Positions 15,858 to 25,473 are shown, counted from the first letter of the stretch. The stretch is DNA of 64,000 nucleotides from Gramella jeungdoensis (GCF_023805255.1 NZ_JAMSCK010000003.1:372001-436000), one strand, 5' to 3'. The notes: generated by a model from the sequence alone, not told the origin. Numbers and translations are program-made.

Positions 15858-16954
15858 ATAGCCTCAAATAATTTTCCCGGTAGCGGACGTATGACTCCCT
15901 TTAATTCCATATTCAGTAAAAGAGAGGCAGTTTTAAAAGTCGGGAAATTACAATTGAGAGCAAGGAGGTCAAGTTCTGTTTTTCCTCTTGTCTTCAGAAA
16001 TTCATAGAGTTTTTGTTCATCGTCTTCCAGCACTACGAATAACTGCTTCTGAACACTCTTCTGTTTTTCTTCAATTTCCCAGTTGAGAATGTAAGCAAGA
16101 TCTGCTGCGGAAGTAATCACATGAGCTTTCTGGGCTTTTATAAGATTATTACAACCAGAACTGAATTTATCGGTTGGCCTTCCCGGCACGGCAAAAACTT
16201 CCCTGTCATACGAGCCGGCGATATCTGCAGTAACCAAAGCTCCTCCTTTTTCCGCGCTTTCAATAACAATAGTGGCTTCACTTAACCCGGCAATGATACG
16301 GTTACGCTTCAAAAAATTATTGCGGTCAAATTTATCGGTGCTCCAGAAGTCGGTAAAGAAACCTCCATTTTCCTCAATTTGATTCACGTATTTCTTATGA
16401 ACCTTTGGATAAATCTGGTTAAGACCATGAGCCAGGCAACCAATGGTTTGAAGTTTACTCTTTACAGCTGCTTTATGAGCAGTGATATCTACCCCATAGG
16501 CAAATCCCGATACGATAACCGGATCAAGTGGTGATAGGTCTTCAATTAATTTTTCGCAAAATGCCATCCCGTGAGAAGTGATCTGCCGTGTTCCCACAAT
16601 ACTGATTATACGCTTTCTTTCAAGATTTATAATCCCCCGGGAAAATAACAGGATGGGCCCGTCAATGCAATGTTTCAGTTTTTCGGGATAGTGACTTTCC
16701 TGAAAATAATGGTAATTTATTTTGTTTGCCTCAATGAATTTTAATTCTTCTTCTGCAGCCTTTAGATGCTTAGAGTCATTAAGTCCTTTTAACCGAATGC
16801 TTCCTACACCATCAAGTTTTAGCAAATTAGACTTCTTTTCTTTGAAGACATTTTCAGCATTTCCAAAATGCCTGATAAGTTTTTTGGCGGTTGTATCTCC
16901 CAGATTTGGAATGTGTTGCAGTGCCAGGGTATAAAGTAAATCTTTCGAATTCAT
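15854..16954 (-). CDS. dprA: DNA-processing protein DprA
   Basis: A 366-residue protein with an N-terminal helix-hairpin-helix region (about 10-65), the Rossmann-like DprA core (SIVGTRQITSHG, VSGFAYGVDITAHKAA, EKGGALVTADIAG, VFAVPGRP) and a C-terminal winged-helix domain (about 305-366). In naturally competent bacteria it binds incoming single-stranded DNA and loads RecA. It stands alone, opposite an HU-SPOR gene. Confidence 0.95.
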   Translation of the reverse strand: MNSKDLLYTLALQHIPNLGDTTAKKLIRHFGNAENVFKEKKSNLLKLDGVGSIRLKGLNDSKHLKAAEEELKFIEANKINYHYFQESHYPEKLKHCIDGPILLFSRGIINLERKRIISIVGTRQITSHGMAFCEKLIEDLSPLDPVIVSGFAYGVDITAHKAAVKSKLQTIGCLAHGLNQIYPKVHKKYVNQIEENGGFFTDFWSTDKFDRNNFLKRNRIIAGLSEATIVIESAEKGGALVTADIAGSYDREVFAVPGRPTDKFSSGCNNLIKAQKAHVITSAADLAYILNWEIEEKQKSVQKQLFVVLEDDEQKLYEFLKTRGKTELDLLALNCNFPTFKTASLLLNMELKGVIRPLPGKLFEAI

Positions 16955-17038
16955 TCAGCCTAATTTGACTAAAATTACAGAAAAAAAGATTTGTTAATAA
17001 AATTTCTTTGGGTAACTTTAACCCACTACCAAAACTTA

Positions 17039-17046
17039 TATTTTTG
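17039..17046 (+). promoter_or_regulatory. -7 promoter element of the HU-SPOR gene
   Basis: TATTTTTG matches TAnnTTTG and ends 6 nt before the preferred ATG at 17053, implying a leaderless or nearly leaderless transcript. It also argues against the upstream in-frame start at 17008. Confidence 0.5.
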
Positions 17047-17052
17047 CTGCCC

Positions 17053-17982
17053 ATGAACATTACCAGCCACATCCAGGATCTACTTTACAGATATGAATGC
17101 GTAGTTTTGCCCGGTTTCGGAGCTTTTTTATCGCAAAAGCAATCAGCTTATATAGACAACGATTCCAACGAGTTTTATCCGCCTAAAAAGCTTATTTCTT
17201 TTAACCGCCAGTTGATCAAGAATGACGGTCTTCTTGCAAATTATATTGCAGAGGTAGAGGGCGTGAAGTATAATTCGGCGAACAATATGATTCAGGAGTT
17301 CGTTTATGATCTTGAGAATTCCTTACAGAGTGAATCAAAAGCTGAACTGGCAAATATTGGTAAGTTCTACCTGGACAGTGAAGATAAACTTCAATTCGAA
17401 CCATTTACACAGATAAATTTCCTAACCCAGTCTTTTGGGCTTGATTCTTTTAAAACATCTGCGGTTCAGAGGGAAGTTTACAAACAACAGGCGGAAGAAC
17501 TGGAAGAAAAATTTCCACTTCTTTTCACCCCGGAAAAAAGAAGGTCCTCCATCCTTAAATATGCGGCTATAGGCCTTATCGCAATTGGAGTCTCAAGTTT
17601 CGCAGGTCTTAATATTTATAGCAGTCAGGTTTCCAAACATAATATCGCTGAGCAACAGGAGGCCGAAAGTAAGCTGCAGCAGCAGATCCAGCAGGCGACT
17701 TTCGTAATAGATAATCCATTACCCGCCGTAACCTTCGAGGTTGAAAAACAGTCTGGTAATTACCACATTGTGGCGGGAGCCTTTAGAATAGAGGAGAATG
17801 CTCAGAAAAAAGTGGATGAGCTCCGTGCTGAAGGTTACAAGGCAAGACTTATTGGAGCCAATAAATATGGACTTCATCAGGTTGTATATTCCAGCCATCA
17901 GACACGCAGGGAAGCGATCAATAAACTTTATGAGGTAAAGAAAAGCAATGAAGGAGCCTGGTTATTAGTTCAGGAACTTTAA
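17053..17982 (+). CDS. HU-like/CCDC81-type domain protein with C-terminal SPOR domain
   Basis: A 309-residue protein from the ATG at 17053; an in-frame start at 17008 is less likely because the promoter element lies after it. Residues 1-120 hold two HU-like subdomains (CVVLPGFGAFL, KAELANIGKFYL), as in Bacteroidetes CCDC81-like HU proteins. One TM helix spans about 168-188. A SPOR domain (about 235-307: YHIVAGAFRIEENAQKKVDE) would bind denuded glycan in septal peptidoglycan. Topology: HU part in the cytoplasm, SPOR in the periplasm. A role linking division and nucleoid is inference. Confidence 0.85.
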   Translation: MNITSHIQDLLYRYECVVLPGFGAFLSQKQSAYIDNDSNEFYPPKKLISFNRQLIKNDGLLANYIAEVEGVKYNSANNMIQEFVYDLENSLQSESKAELANIGKFYLDSEDKLQFEPFTQINFLTQSFGLDSFKTSAVQREVYKQQAEELEEKFPLLFTPEKRRSSILKYAAIGLIAIGVSSFAGLNIYSSQVSKHNIAEQQEAESKLQQQIQQATFVIDNPLPAVTFEVEKQSGNYHIVAGAFRIEENAQKKVDELRAEGYKARLIGANKYGLHQVVYSSHQTRREAINKLYEVKKSNEGAWLLVQEL

Positions 17983-18017
17983 TACTTTATTAACGGGCAA
18001 ACCTCCTAAATCCTCCT

Positions 18018-18025
18018 TATTTTTG
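18018..18025 (+). promoter_or_regulatory. -7 promoter element of the thioesterase gene
   Basis: TATTTTTG is a full TAnnTTTG match, 13 nt before the ATG at 18039. Confidence 0.5.
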
Positions 18026-18038
18026 CACAAAAATCAAC

Positions 18039-18551
18039 ATGGAGGCTAAACTACCCAGCGAATCACGAACTACATTGACAGATCTGGTATTACCCAGTGA
18101 AACCAATCCGTTAAATAATCTTTTTGGAGGCGAATTACTCGCCCGGATGGATCGTGCCGCAAGTATAGCTGCGAGACGACACAGCCGCAGGATTGTGGTT
18201 ACAGCTTCAGTGAACCATGTAGCTTTCAATAAGGCCATTCCCTTAGGAAGTGTTGTAACTGTGGAAGCCGCCGTTTCCAGGGCTTTTAAATCTTCCATGG
18301 AGATTTTTATAGATGTTTGGATCGAAGACAGGGAGAGTGGCCGCAGGAGCAAAGCAAATGAAGCCATCTATACTTTTGTAGCTGTAGACGAGACGGGAAC
18401 TCCGGTTAAAATTCCACCATTGAAGCCTGAAACCGATCTGGAAAAGGAGCGCTTTGCCGCTGCTTTAAGAAGAAAACAGCTAAGTCTTGTCCTGGCTGGT
18501 AAAATGCAACCTAAAGAAGCTACTGAGTTAAAAGCGCTTTTTGAGGAATAA
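18039..18551 (+). CDS. Acyl-CoA thioesterase, hotdog fold (YciA/BACH type)
   Basis: A 170-residue single hotdog domain. The signature N-P-L-x-N-L-F-G-G (TNPLNNLFGGELLARMD) carries the active-site region, and the central helix and strand SVNHVAFNKAIPLGSVV are typical of YciA/acyl-CoA hydrolase proteins. It hydrolyses acyl-CoA to free acid and CoA; chain-length preference is not visible. The C-terminus (about 135-170) is a helical tail. It is convergent with the EnvC-like gene. Confidence 0.9.
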   Translation: MEAKLPSESRTTLTDLVLPSETNPLNNLFGGELLARMDRAASIAARRHSRRIVVTASVNHVAFNKAIPLGSVVTVEAAVSRAFKSSMEIFIDVWIEDRESGRRSKANEAIYTFVAVDETGTPVKIPPLKPETDLEKERFAAALRRKQLSLVLAGKMQPKEATELKALFEE

Positions 18552-18562
18552 CGAGTATTCCT
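18544..18562. terminator. Small hairpin between convergent stop codons
   Basis: AGGAATA (18544-18550), 5-nt loop, TATTCCT (18556-18562). It covers the thioesterase stop and reaches to 2 bp from the EnvC-like stop. There is no clear T run, so termination efficiency is uncertain. Confidence 0.4.
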
Positions 18563-18563
18563 A

Positions 18564-19787
18564 TCACATTTTATAGATCCAGTCTGCCGGATCCATCTTC
18601 TGATTGTTTTTATACAGTAAAAAGTGAAGGGTTGTTTTCCCTGTAGTCCTGCTGGTCGCTATTTCTCCTATTTCCTGTTCAGTTACCACAACATCTCCCC
18701 TTTTTACATAAACGGTTTCAAGGTTGTTATAAATAGTGATATAATCACCGTGGCGAACCATCACCGCTTTATTGGCTCCCTTAACCGCCTGGACCTCACT
18801 AACGGTTCCATTAAAAACAGCTCGTGCCTTACCTCCTTCATCGGTATCTATACGAACCCCATTATTGTTTACCATTACTGATTTTACAACGGGGTGTGGC
18901 TGTTTTCCGAATTTCATCGTTACCACTCCCGATCGAACCGGCCAGGGTAATTTTCCTTTGTTGTTATTGAAGTCAGCCGCCAAAGCCCTGGCCGCCGGTG
19001 TAAGTTCATAAGTATCCCTGGAAGAAGAGCCGCTTTCTTCGTTGCTTTTTGCGATGGATTCCCGAATCATTCGTTCTATAGCCCTGTCTATTTCATCGAT
19101 CTCATGCTGCTTCTGTCGGATCTGCGCAGCGAACTGGCCTTCACGCTTTTTTATGGTTGCCATTAACTCCTGCTGGGATTTCCTGTTCTCTTCCAGTTGA
19201 GCCCTGGTTTTCCGGTTTTCGGCAATGAGTTTTTCTTTTTCTTCCTTTTGCTTTACCAGCTTTGCATTAAGCGCCTGTAATTCGGCTGTATTAGCCTTTA
19301 TTTCGTCTCCCTGCTGTTTTCTGTATTCAGTATACTGTTTCATATACTGAAGGCGTTTATAAGCCTGTAAAAAGCTCTTGGAGGACAACAGGAACATTAT
19401 CCTGCTTTGCTGGGATTTACTTTTATAAGACCGGCGGATCATCCTCGCATAATCCTCTTTCAGCTTTTCCAATTCTTTTCGCAGCTGACCGATCTTGTTT
19501 GTATTTGTATTGATCTCACGGGTAAGAAGGTTGGCCTGCTGATTGGTAAGTTTAATAAGATCTTCAGTGCTTCTTATCTGCTGGTTAAGGTCTTCCACCT
19601 GGCCAAGAACAGACCTTTGTTTTTTCTGATTGGAGATACGTAATTCATTGATCCTGCTAATCTCATTTCGAAGTTCTATTCTTCTTTTTTCAAGTTCTTC
19701 GCGGTTATCCTGTGCAATAACAGAATTGAAGCCAAAAAACAGAACAAATAAAAAAAATAAGGGTCTAGAATAATTTATTCCGATCAT
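18564..19787 (-). CDS. EnvC-like murein hydrolase activator with degenerate LytM domain
   Basis: A 407-residue exported protein: signal peptide (1-25, cleavage near VIAQ), a long coiled coil (about 27-250) and a C-terminal LytM/M23 domain (about 275-407). Zinc ligands look mostly lost: the first His is N in NNNGVRID, the Y-x-H-L motif reads YNNL, and HLHF reads TLHF. Only Asp and the last His remain. In EnvC and NlpD such domains activate amidases rather than cut peptidoglycan. It is last in the flippase-to-EnvC run, overlapping the DUF4292 gene by 4 bp. Confidence 0.9.
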   Translation of the reverse strand: MIGINYSRPLFFLFVLFFGFNSVIAQDNREELEKRRIELRNEISRINELRISNQKKQRSVLGQVEDLNQQIRSTEDLIKLTNQQANLLTREINTNTNKIGQLRKELEKLKEDYARMIRRSYKSKSQQSRIMFLLSSKSFLQAYKRLQYMKQYTEYRKQQGDEIKANTAELQALNAKLVKQKEEKEKLIAENRKTRAQLEENRKSQQELMATIKKREGQFAAQIRQKQHEIDEIDRAIERMIRESIAKSNEESGSSSRDTYELTPAARALAADFNNNKGKLPWPVRSGVVTMKFGKQPHPVVKSVMVNNNGVRIDTDEGGKARAVFNGTVSEVQAVKGANKAVMVRHGDYITIYNNLETVYVKRGDVVVTEQEIGEIATSRTTGKTTLHFLLYKNNQKMDPADWIYKM

Positions 19788-20554
19788 TTTAAACTGATTT
19801 CTTCATAACCTGATGGGATATCGAACGGGAAGCTCACATCTCCATTAAAACTCAGCGATCTATAGGTTAGATCAATATTCGTGCTTGCTCCTCCTTCATT
19901 TGCAATGATCTTAATATTTTCCGGAAAGATCAATCCATCCACGCTCTGATATTCTGAATATGTTACCGTTAAACTCCGGTTTTCCTGTTCCTGTGCTAAT
20001 TGCTGAGCCTCGGCTTTAAAGCTCTTAGGGTTTAGCAGGAACATTTTTTTCATATTATCTGTAGCATCATTTACAAACTGAAAACCTCTCGGAGACTGCA
20101 TAAAATCATATTCCTGGGTTCGCAGGTCATAAATAGCCTGACCTATCAAAAGATTCTGAAGTTTTTCAAAATCCAGAGGTGTTCCCAAAAAGTCGCTTAC
20201 CAGACTAAAATCCCCTTCAAAATATGTCTGGGTCACTTTCTCATAATAGCTCACACTGGTAGGAGTGATATAAGCCTTTGCCACAGGAAAACCAAGAATA
20301 CTGGCGCTCATCCAGATCGCCTCATCTTTTTTCATTCTAAAACTCAAATTGACCGATTGTGTTTTTTCAGCGTCCTGATAAACGGCACGCAACTTTCCTG
20401 AGGCGGTTTTAAATTCGGCTTCATTAGTATAATGTTTCTTTATCACTGAAACTGCTTCAGCATTTTTTGTGGCAATTCCCGAAGTGGCCTTTCTGCTTCC
20501 ACACGAAACTATAAAAGTGGATACTAAGACCAGAATAAATATCTTCTTCAACAT
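19784..20554 (-). CDS. DUF4292 lipoprotein
   Basis: A 256-residue lipoprotein with lipobox IVSC (C18). The rest is beta-rich and resembles LolA/LolB-like lipoprotein-binding folds (VNLSFRMKKDEAIWMSAS, YYEKVTQTYFEGDFSLVSDFLG), as known for DUF4292. It is probably periplasmic at the outer membrane. Function is unproven; a LolB-like part in lipoprotein insertion is one idea. It overlaps TPR gene by one base and EnvC-like gene by 4 bp, a tight operon. Confidence 0.8.
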   Translation of the reverse strand: MLKKIFILVLVSTFIVSCGSRKATSGIATKNAEAVSVIKKHYTNEAEFKTASGKLRAVYQDAEKTQSVNLSFRMKKDEAIWMSASILGFPVAKAYITPTSVSYYEKVTQTYFEGDFSLVSDFLGTPLDFEKLQNLLIGQAIYDLRTQEYDFMQSPRGFQFVNDATDNMKKMFLLNPKSFKAEAQQLAQEQENRSLTVTYSEYQSVDGLIFPENIKIIANEGGASTNIDLTYRSLSFNGDVSFPFDIPSGYEEISLK

Positions 20555-21918
20555 CAGTTAATTTCTTTTTTTAAATTTTGCGCTTTAACGCGATACTCTT
20601 CAGCTTTACTCACATTATTCATACCATTGTAGCATATCGCCAGCTGAGAATAGAAATCCACTTCCATTCGTTTATCATCTATCAGATAATCCAGGCCTTC
20701 CACGAGGCTCTCTTCAGCAGCTTTATATTCTGAAAGCTTATTAAGCGCCACTCCCTGCAGAAGGTAGAAAACCGGCTGGGAGGGAAAACTTTCGAGCGCC
20801 TCGGCACTCAAATCTCTTGCAGCCTCAAACTTTTCAAACTCAAGCTGTAGAAGAAGCGTGTTTCTAATCAGCTCGAAATTATCGGGATTATCCTTCAGGC
20901 CCAGTTCAAAGAACGTAAGAGCATCTTCTCTATTGTTCTTTTTTATATAATACTGGCCCAATTGCTCATAAAGCTTTGGCGTATCTTCCCATTCGGTGAG
21001 CTTGCCGGCAACTTCAATAAGTTCCTCTTCATATTCCGGATTTTCCTGCACAAAATTCAAAAAGTCATTCAACACCTTGAACTTAGATTCGGCATCTATC
21101 TCCTCACTGGCAAAAACAATTTTCATAGAAGCCACAGCAGCTTTCGCATTGCCTTTATTAAGGTAGAACTTATAAAGAGCCAGATGAGCTATAGATGAGC
21201 CGGGATTTGCTTCTAAGAGCTCCTGAGCGACCCTGAAAGCTTCCTCCTCGTCGCCCTGTTCACTATAAATATAGATGAGGTTGAGATAATTCTGTTCCAC
21301 CTCAGGATTATCGGAAATGCTTTGCTGAAGATTATCTATTTGCGCATCGGTATTATTAGTTCGGGCGTAAATCTGCCTTCTCAGCGAATTTCGGTAGGAA
21401 TTCACACCGAGTTCCTCATCGAGTTCATCCAGTAATTCGAGGGCTTCGTCGTAATTTTCATTCAGAAGGTAGAGATTGGCCAAGTCTTCCTTGTAAGAGG
21501 AACTGAAAGGAATCAGTTTTTTGATCGTTGTAATAGCTCCGTCATAATCCTCGGTCATTCCATAGGTCTGAAAGAGATATACCAGGATTGCTTCTTTTTT
21601 AGGCTGAAGCTCATGTGCTTTTTTAAAGTTCTCGATAGCTTTATCAAATCGTTCAAGTTGGCGGTAATTCTTTCCAAGTTCAAAATAAACTACTGCCCTT
21701 TCGGGATCAATACTACGGCATTTCTCAAGAGCGATAATCGCCTTTTCATAATTCTCGATCCCTTTCTGCTTGAGAGCTTCAAAGAAATATTCCTGGAATT
21801 CATCGGTAACGTTTCCTAGATCATCCTGGTTAACATCCTGAAAAGGCTGGGGAACCTCCTGAGCATTTACAGGAAGCGCCAATAAGGCCATAACCAGGAT
21901 GATAAACAGGTTTTTCAT
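20554..21918 (-). CDS. Exported TPR-repeat protein
   Basis: A 454-residue protein with a cleavable signal peptide (about 1-19, LALPVNAQ) and tandem TPR units over nearly the whole length (AVVYFELGKNYRQLERFDKA, KLYEQLGQYYIKKNNREDA and others). It probably scaffolds protein complexes in the periplasm or outer membrane. The partner is unknown; the operon with DUF4292 and the EnvC-like protein suggests envelope biogenesis. It follows the nucleotidyltransferase gene by 8 bp. Confidence 0.85.
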   Translation of the reverse strand: MKNLFIILVMALLALPVNAQEVPQPFQDVNQDDLGNVTDEFQEYFFEALKQKGIENYEKAIIALEKCRSIDPERAVVYFELGKNYRQLERFDKAIENFKKAHELQPKKEAILVYLFQTYGMTEDYDGAITTIKKLIPFSSSYKEDLANLYLLNENYDEALELLDELDEELGVNSYRNSLRRQIYARTNNTDAQIDNLQQSISDNPEVEQNYLNLIYIYSEQGDEEEAFRVAQELLEANPGSSIAHLALYKFYLNKGNAKAAVASMKIVFASEEIDAESKFKVLNDFLNFVQENPEYEEELIEVAGKLTEWEDTPKLYEQLGQYYIKKNNREDALTFFELGLKDNPDNFELIRNTLLLQLEFEKFEAARDLSAEALESFPSQPVFYLLQGVALNKLSEYKAAEESLVEGLDYLIDDKRMEVDFYSQLAICYNGMNNVSKAEEYRVKAQNLKKEIN

Positions 21919-21926
21919 TTTAAATT

Positions 21927-22937
21927 TTATTCCAGTACAGAATAGTCGCCGATACTGATCTGGGTAAAGTTACCATCAAATTTAGCATGATTCCCGATCA
22001 TAGCATTATCCAGACTGGCATTTTTTACCTGGGCATCACTTTGAATAAGACTATTCTTGATAGTTGAATTTTCAATTTTGGTACCATCCCCTATCGAGAC
22101 ATTAGGTCCTATCTTTGCATTAGTCAACTCCACGTTCTCCCCAATATAGCAGGGCTCGGTGATCTCAGAATCCTTGATCTTCACAGAATCGGAAATAAGT
22201 TTTTCACCATCCTGATGAAGGAAATTCAGCATTCGCCCGTTGGTCTCTACAGTGACATTTTTGTTTCCGCAGTCCATCCATTCATCTACTTTTCCCGGAA
22301 CAAATTTGAGACCGTTAGCTCTCATTCTTTCAATACCATCGTTTATCTGGTATTCGCCTCCCCGGGTAAGCTTTTCATCCAGTACTCCCTGAAGTTCATT
22401 TTTTAAAACTCCAACATCCTTAAAATAATAGATCCCGATAACTGCAAGATCTGATACGAATTCTTCGGGTTTTTCTACAAGATCGGTGATCTCTCCAGCC
22501 TGGTTCAGCTGAACCACACCATAAGCTGATGGATTCTCCACCTTTTTCACCCACATCACACCATCTGCCGACTTATCAAGGTTGAAATCTGCTTTGAACA
22601 AAGTGTCGGCATACGCGATAACAGCCGGACCGCTAAGTGATTCCTTGGCACACATGATGGCGTGGCCGGTTCCAAGCGGTTTATCCTGATAATAAATAGT
22701 TCCTTTGGCTCCCAGAGTATTGGCGATCTTCATCAGGTCTTTTTCCACCTGCTCACCAAAATCCTCCCCTATAATAAAGGCTACCTCATCTATCTTTTCG
22801 TCAAGAACCTTCGCGATATCTTCTACAAGACGATGCACGATTGGTTTACCTGCAATGGGAATCAAAGGTTTTGGAACTGTTAATGTATGTGGACGAAGTC
22901 GCGAACCGCGACCCGCCATGGGTACGATAATCTTCAT
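21927..22937 (-). CDS. Sugar-phosphate nucleotidyltransferase with left-handed beta-helix tail
   Basis: A 336-residue enzyme. The N-terminal nucleotidyltransferase domain has the G-rich loop PMAGRGSRLRPHT (6-18), then VPKPLIPIAGKP with K23. The C-terminal third (about 240-336) has hexapeptide-type repeats of a left-handed beta-helix (KIGPNVSIGDGTKIENSTIK). It activates a sugar-1-phosphate with an NTP; whether glucose, mannose or another sugar is not clear. It precedes TPR-DUF4292-EnvC and follows dut by 72 bp. Confidence 0.85.
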   Translation of the reverse strand: MKIIVPMAGRGSRLRPHTLTVPKPLIPIAGKPIVHRLVEDIAKVLDEKIDEVAFIIGEDFGEQVEKDLMKIANTLGAKGTIYYQDKPLGTGHAIMCAKESLSGPAVIAYADTLFKADFNLDKSADGVMWVKKVENPSAYGVVQLNQAGEITDLVEKPEEFVSDLAVIGIYYFKDVGVLKNELQGVLDEKLTRGGEYQINDGIERMRANGLKFVPGKVDEWMDCGNKNVTVETNGRMLNFLHQDGEKLISDSVKIKDSEITEPCYIGENVELTNAKIGPNVSIGDGTKIENSTIKNSLIQSDAQVKNASLDNAMIGNHAKFDGNFTQISIGDYSVLE

Positions 22938-23009
22938 TTCAATTTTTTTAAGTTACCTCCGGTTCTTTTAAGTAGAATGTCAAGAGGTCAATAGTTTTCT
23001 AATTAATAA

Positions 23010-23444
23010 TTATTTGTGTCCGGTGCTACCAAATCCGCCGGCACCACGTGCAGATTCCTGAAGGACTTCAGCCTCTTCCCACTGGATCTGCTCATGTTTA
23101 GCGATCACAAGTTGTGCCACCCTTTCACCATCTTCTACAGTAAATTCGTCATTGGAAAGATTTACAAGGATAACCCCTATCTCTCCACGATAATCGGCAT
23201 CTACAGTACCTGGAGAGTTAAGAACCGTAATGCCTTTTTTGGCCGCAAGACCACTTCTTGGTCTCACCTGGGCTTCATAACCAATTGGCAGCTCAATAAA
23301 GAGTCCGGTTTTTATGATAGCTCTTTCAAGAGGCTTTAGCACCACCGGTTCATCGATATTCGCCCTCAGGTCCATGCCTGCGGAAGCCTCAGTTTCATAA
23401 TTTGGTAAATCGTGTTTTGATTTATTAATAACCTTTACAATCAT
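23010..23444 (-). CDS. dut: Deoxyuridine 5'-triphosphate nucleotidohydrolase
   Basis: A 144-residue trimeric dUTPase with all five motifs: AGMDLRA (22-28), [20 protein letters not shown] with the catalytic Asp, ERVAQLVI, and the C-terminal glycine-rich arm [11 protein letters not shown]. It converts dUTP to dUMP. Its start overlaps the end of the flippase gene by 4 bp. Confidence 0.97.
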   Translation of the reverse strand: MIVKVINKSKHDLPNYETEASAGMDLRANIDEPVVLKPLERAIIKTGLFIELPIGYEAQVRPRSGLAAKKGITVLNSPGTVDADYRGEIGVILVNLSNDEFTVEDGERVAQLVIAKHEQIQWEEAEVLQESARGAGGFGSTGHK

Positions 23445-24883
23445 TGACTTAGGATTTTATAAAGTTGTTTGCGTTCCATTGAAAAAACTATCAGAAGGAA
23501 TCCTCCGGTTATGGCTATTCCAGCCATATAATTTTCCCTGAAAAATGTGAAGGAAAGTATTGAAAGTCCAACAGAAAGCAACAGATAAAAACTTATTTTT
23601 TTAACGTTATAGGGCACGGGATAGTACTTTTTTCCAAGAAAATAGGAAATAAGCATCATCCCTCCATATGCCACCAGTGTGGCCCATGCAGCTGCCATGA
23701 ATCCCATCACCGGGATCAGCGCAATATTCAGTAAAATAGTGATGATAGCACCAAAAATGGAAATATACATTCCTGTACGGGTCTTATCGGTGAGTTTATA
23801 CCACACCGAGAGGTTATGATATACCCCAAGAAAAAGATTGGCCAGCAAGATGATAGGCACTATCCCTATGGCCATCCAGTATTCCGGATCTCGTATTACC
23901 AATGCCTTGAAAAAATCTATAAAGCTTACCAGGATAAGGAAAATGATACTTCCACAGATTACGAAATACTTCAGTATCTCGGCATAGGTTTCCCTTGCAT
24001 TCTCCTTTTGGGAGTGATTAAAGAAGAAGGGTTCAGCTCCCATTTTAAAAGCCTGAACGAAGATGGTCATGAATACTGCCAGTTTATAACAACCTGAATA
24101 AGCTCCCATCACTTCTTCAGAGATCATATCCTTGATCAGGATTTTATCTAGATTTTCATTTATCACGAATGCAATACCTGCCACCATAATGGGCCAGCCG
24201 TACTTCCACATCTGTTTAAAAATACCGAATTCAAAGCTGATCTTAGTTTGGAAGAAATAGGGCAATAACAACAGGAATGTAACTCCGCTTGCGGCAACAT
24301 TCGCCATAAATATATAGCCCACAATATCCTTTGGACCGTAATTATTAATAACAAACTGAGGCGCGTATTGCGGATAGTCCCTTACAAACCAAAGGAAATA
24401 GAAATTAAGAAGAACATAGATCAGGATATTAATGATCTTAATTCCTGCAAATTTGATGGGTCTCCCCGTCGCCCTGAGATACGCGAATGGCACAACCACC
24501 AAAGTATCAAGTACCAGTACGCTGAATAGCAACTGGAAGTAAAATGGATTGAGATCCATTAAAGCGATAAGCGAGTCCTGGAAAATAAAGACTCCTATCC
24601 CAAAAAGTACCGTAGTAACCGTAAGCGCAATAAAAGCCGTTGAAAAGACCTGCCCTTTTTCCTTAGCCTGACTAAAGAACCTGAAAAAAGAAGTTTCCAT
24701 CCCATAGGTGAGCACCACGTTAAAAAAAGCGGCCCAGACATAGAATACGGTATTCACAGAATACTCCTCTGCCGGTAGAATATCGGTGTGCAACGGCACC
24801 AGCACAAAATTCATCAGGCGTGGGAATACCGTCGCAAAACCGTAAATAAGAGTGTCTTGAAAAAATCTTTTTAAAGTACTCAA
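23441..24883 (-). CDS. Polysaccharide/lipid-linked oligosaccharide flippase (Wzx/MOP family)
   Basis: A 480-residue integral membrane protein with about 12-14 predicted TM helices. The N-terminus ([30 protein letters not shown]) is typical of Wzx-like MOP exporters, which flip undecaprenyl-linked sugars. It is the first gene of the flippase-dut-nucleotidyltransferase-TPR-DUF4292-EnvC run. The substrate could be O-antigen, capsule or other glycan; MurJ is less likely because the sequence is closer to polysaccharide flippases. Confidence 0.88.
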   Translation of the reverse strand: MSTLKRFFQDTLIYGFATVFPRLMNFVLVPLHTDILPAEEYSVNTVFYVWAAFFNVVLTYGMETSFFRFFSQAKEKGQVFSTAFIALTVTTVLFGIGVFIFQDSLIALMDLNPFYFQLLFSVLVLDTLVVVPFAYLRATGRPIKFAGIKIINILIYVLLNFYFLWFVRDYPQYAPQFVINNYGPKDIVGYIFMANVAASGVTFLLLLPYFFQTKISFEFGIFKQMWKYGWPIMVAGIAFVINENLDKILIKDMISEEVMGAYSGCYKLAVFMTIFVQAFKMGAEPFFFNHSQKENARETYAEILKYFVICGSIIFLILVSFIDFFKALVIRDPEYWMAIGIVPIILLANLFLGVYHNLSVWYKLTDKTRTGMYISIFGAIITILLNIALIPVMGFMAAAWATLVAYGGMMLISYFLGKKYYPVPYNVKKISFYLLLSVGLSILSFTFFRENYMAGIAITGGFLLIVFSMERKQLYKILSQ

Positions 24884-24943
24884 CAGGAGCAGGTTGATTT
24901 ATTACAAATATCTGAATAAATCACAATTATGAAAGCTAATGGA

Positions 24944-25387
24944 CTATTCCTTTTCCACAATTCCCGTGAGTTTATAGTATTTCACCTGGTCGTTCTGAGT
25001 AAAAACCAGAATCGCCTCGTCATCTTCTATTTCAAACGGACTTTTTTCAGGAATCTGAGGCGGTTTGTTACCATATTCCTCTTTTGGGTCTTCATGCATC
25101 ACCATATCCCCGGAACCCATGCGGAAATCTGCCACATATAGATTCGGTTTTTCCTCACTCTTCTTAAGATCAGATTTCATTCCGTGGAAATAAACAGCAT
25201 CTAAAGATATACGCTGATCCTGGATACTGGTAACCGGTATATTCAATTGAATCCCATTCGAATTATAAGTATAATAGACCTCGCTGAACTGCGCTGGGAT
25301 TCGCGCCTGCAGGTCTTTATTGCTGCCACAGGAAGCAAATATGCTTAGAATGAATACTCCTGCAAGTAAGTGTAATGCATTTCTCAT
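24944..25387 (-). CDS. Putative lipoprotein of unknown function
   Basis: A 147-residue lipoprotein with lipobox FASC (C20). The mature part is beta-rich and acidic (SEVYYTYNSNGIQLNIPVTS, DDEAILVFTQNDQVKYYKLTG). I do not recognise the family. It lies alone between the terminator region of the ATP synthase operon and the flippase gene (60 bp gap), transcribed in the same direction. Confidence 0.7.
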   Translation of the reverse strand: MRNALHLLAGVFILSIFASCGSNKDLQARIPAQFSEVYYTYNSNGIQLNIPVTSIQDQRISLDAVYFHGMKSDLKKSEEKPNLYVADFRMGSGDMVMHEDPKEEYGNKPPQIPEKSPFEIEDDEAILVFTQNDQVKYYKLTGIVEKE

Positions 25388-25431
25388 AATGTTGGATTTT
25401 AGATTCTGAAGTTATAAAAACAAAACCTGTA

Positions 25432-25464
25432 CCAAAGAAAAAAGCCCTCAAGATTGAGGGCTTT
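25432..25464 (-). terminator. Terminator of the atpBEFHAG unit
   Basis: AAAGCCCTCAA (25441-25451) pairs with TTGAGGGCTTT (25454-25464) around a 2-nt centre; on the minus strand the stem ends in TTTTTT. It lies about 70 bp after atpG, with a repeat element in between. Confidence 0.85.
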
Positions 25465-25473
25465 AATGTTGTT

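Noticed and set aside
17008-17052. Start at 17008 for the HU-SPOR protein
   Set aside because: The extra residues lie upstream of the TATTTTTG element and are not expected in the HU-like domain.
23044-23051. A CACGTG core within dut, considered as a third parS site
   Set aside because: The flanks do not match the parS 16-mer on either side.
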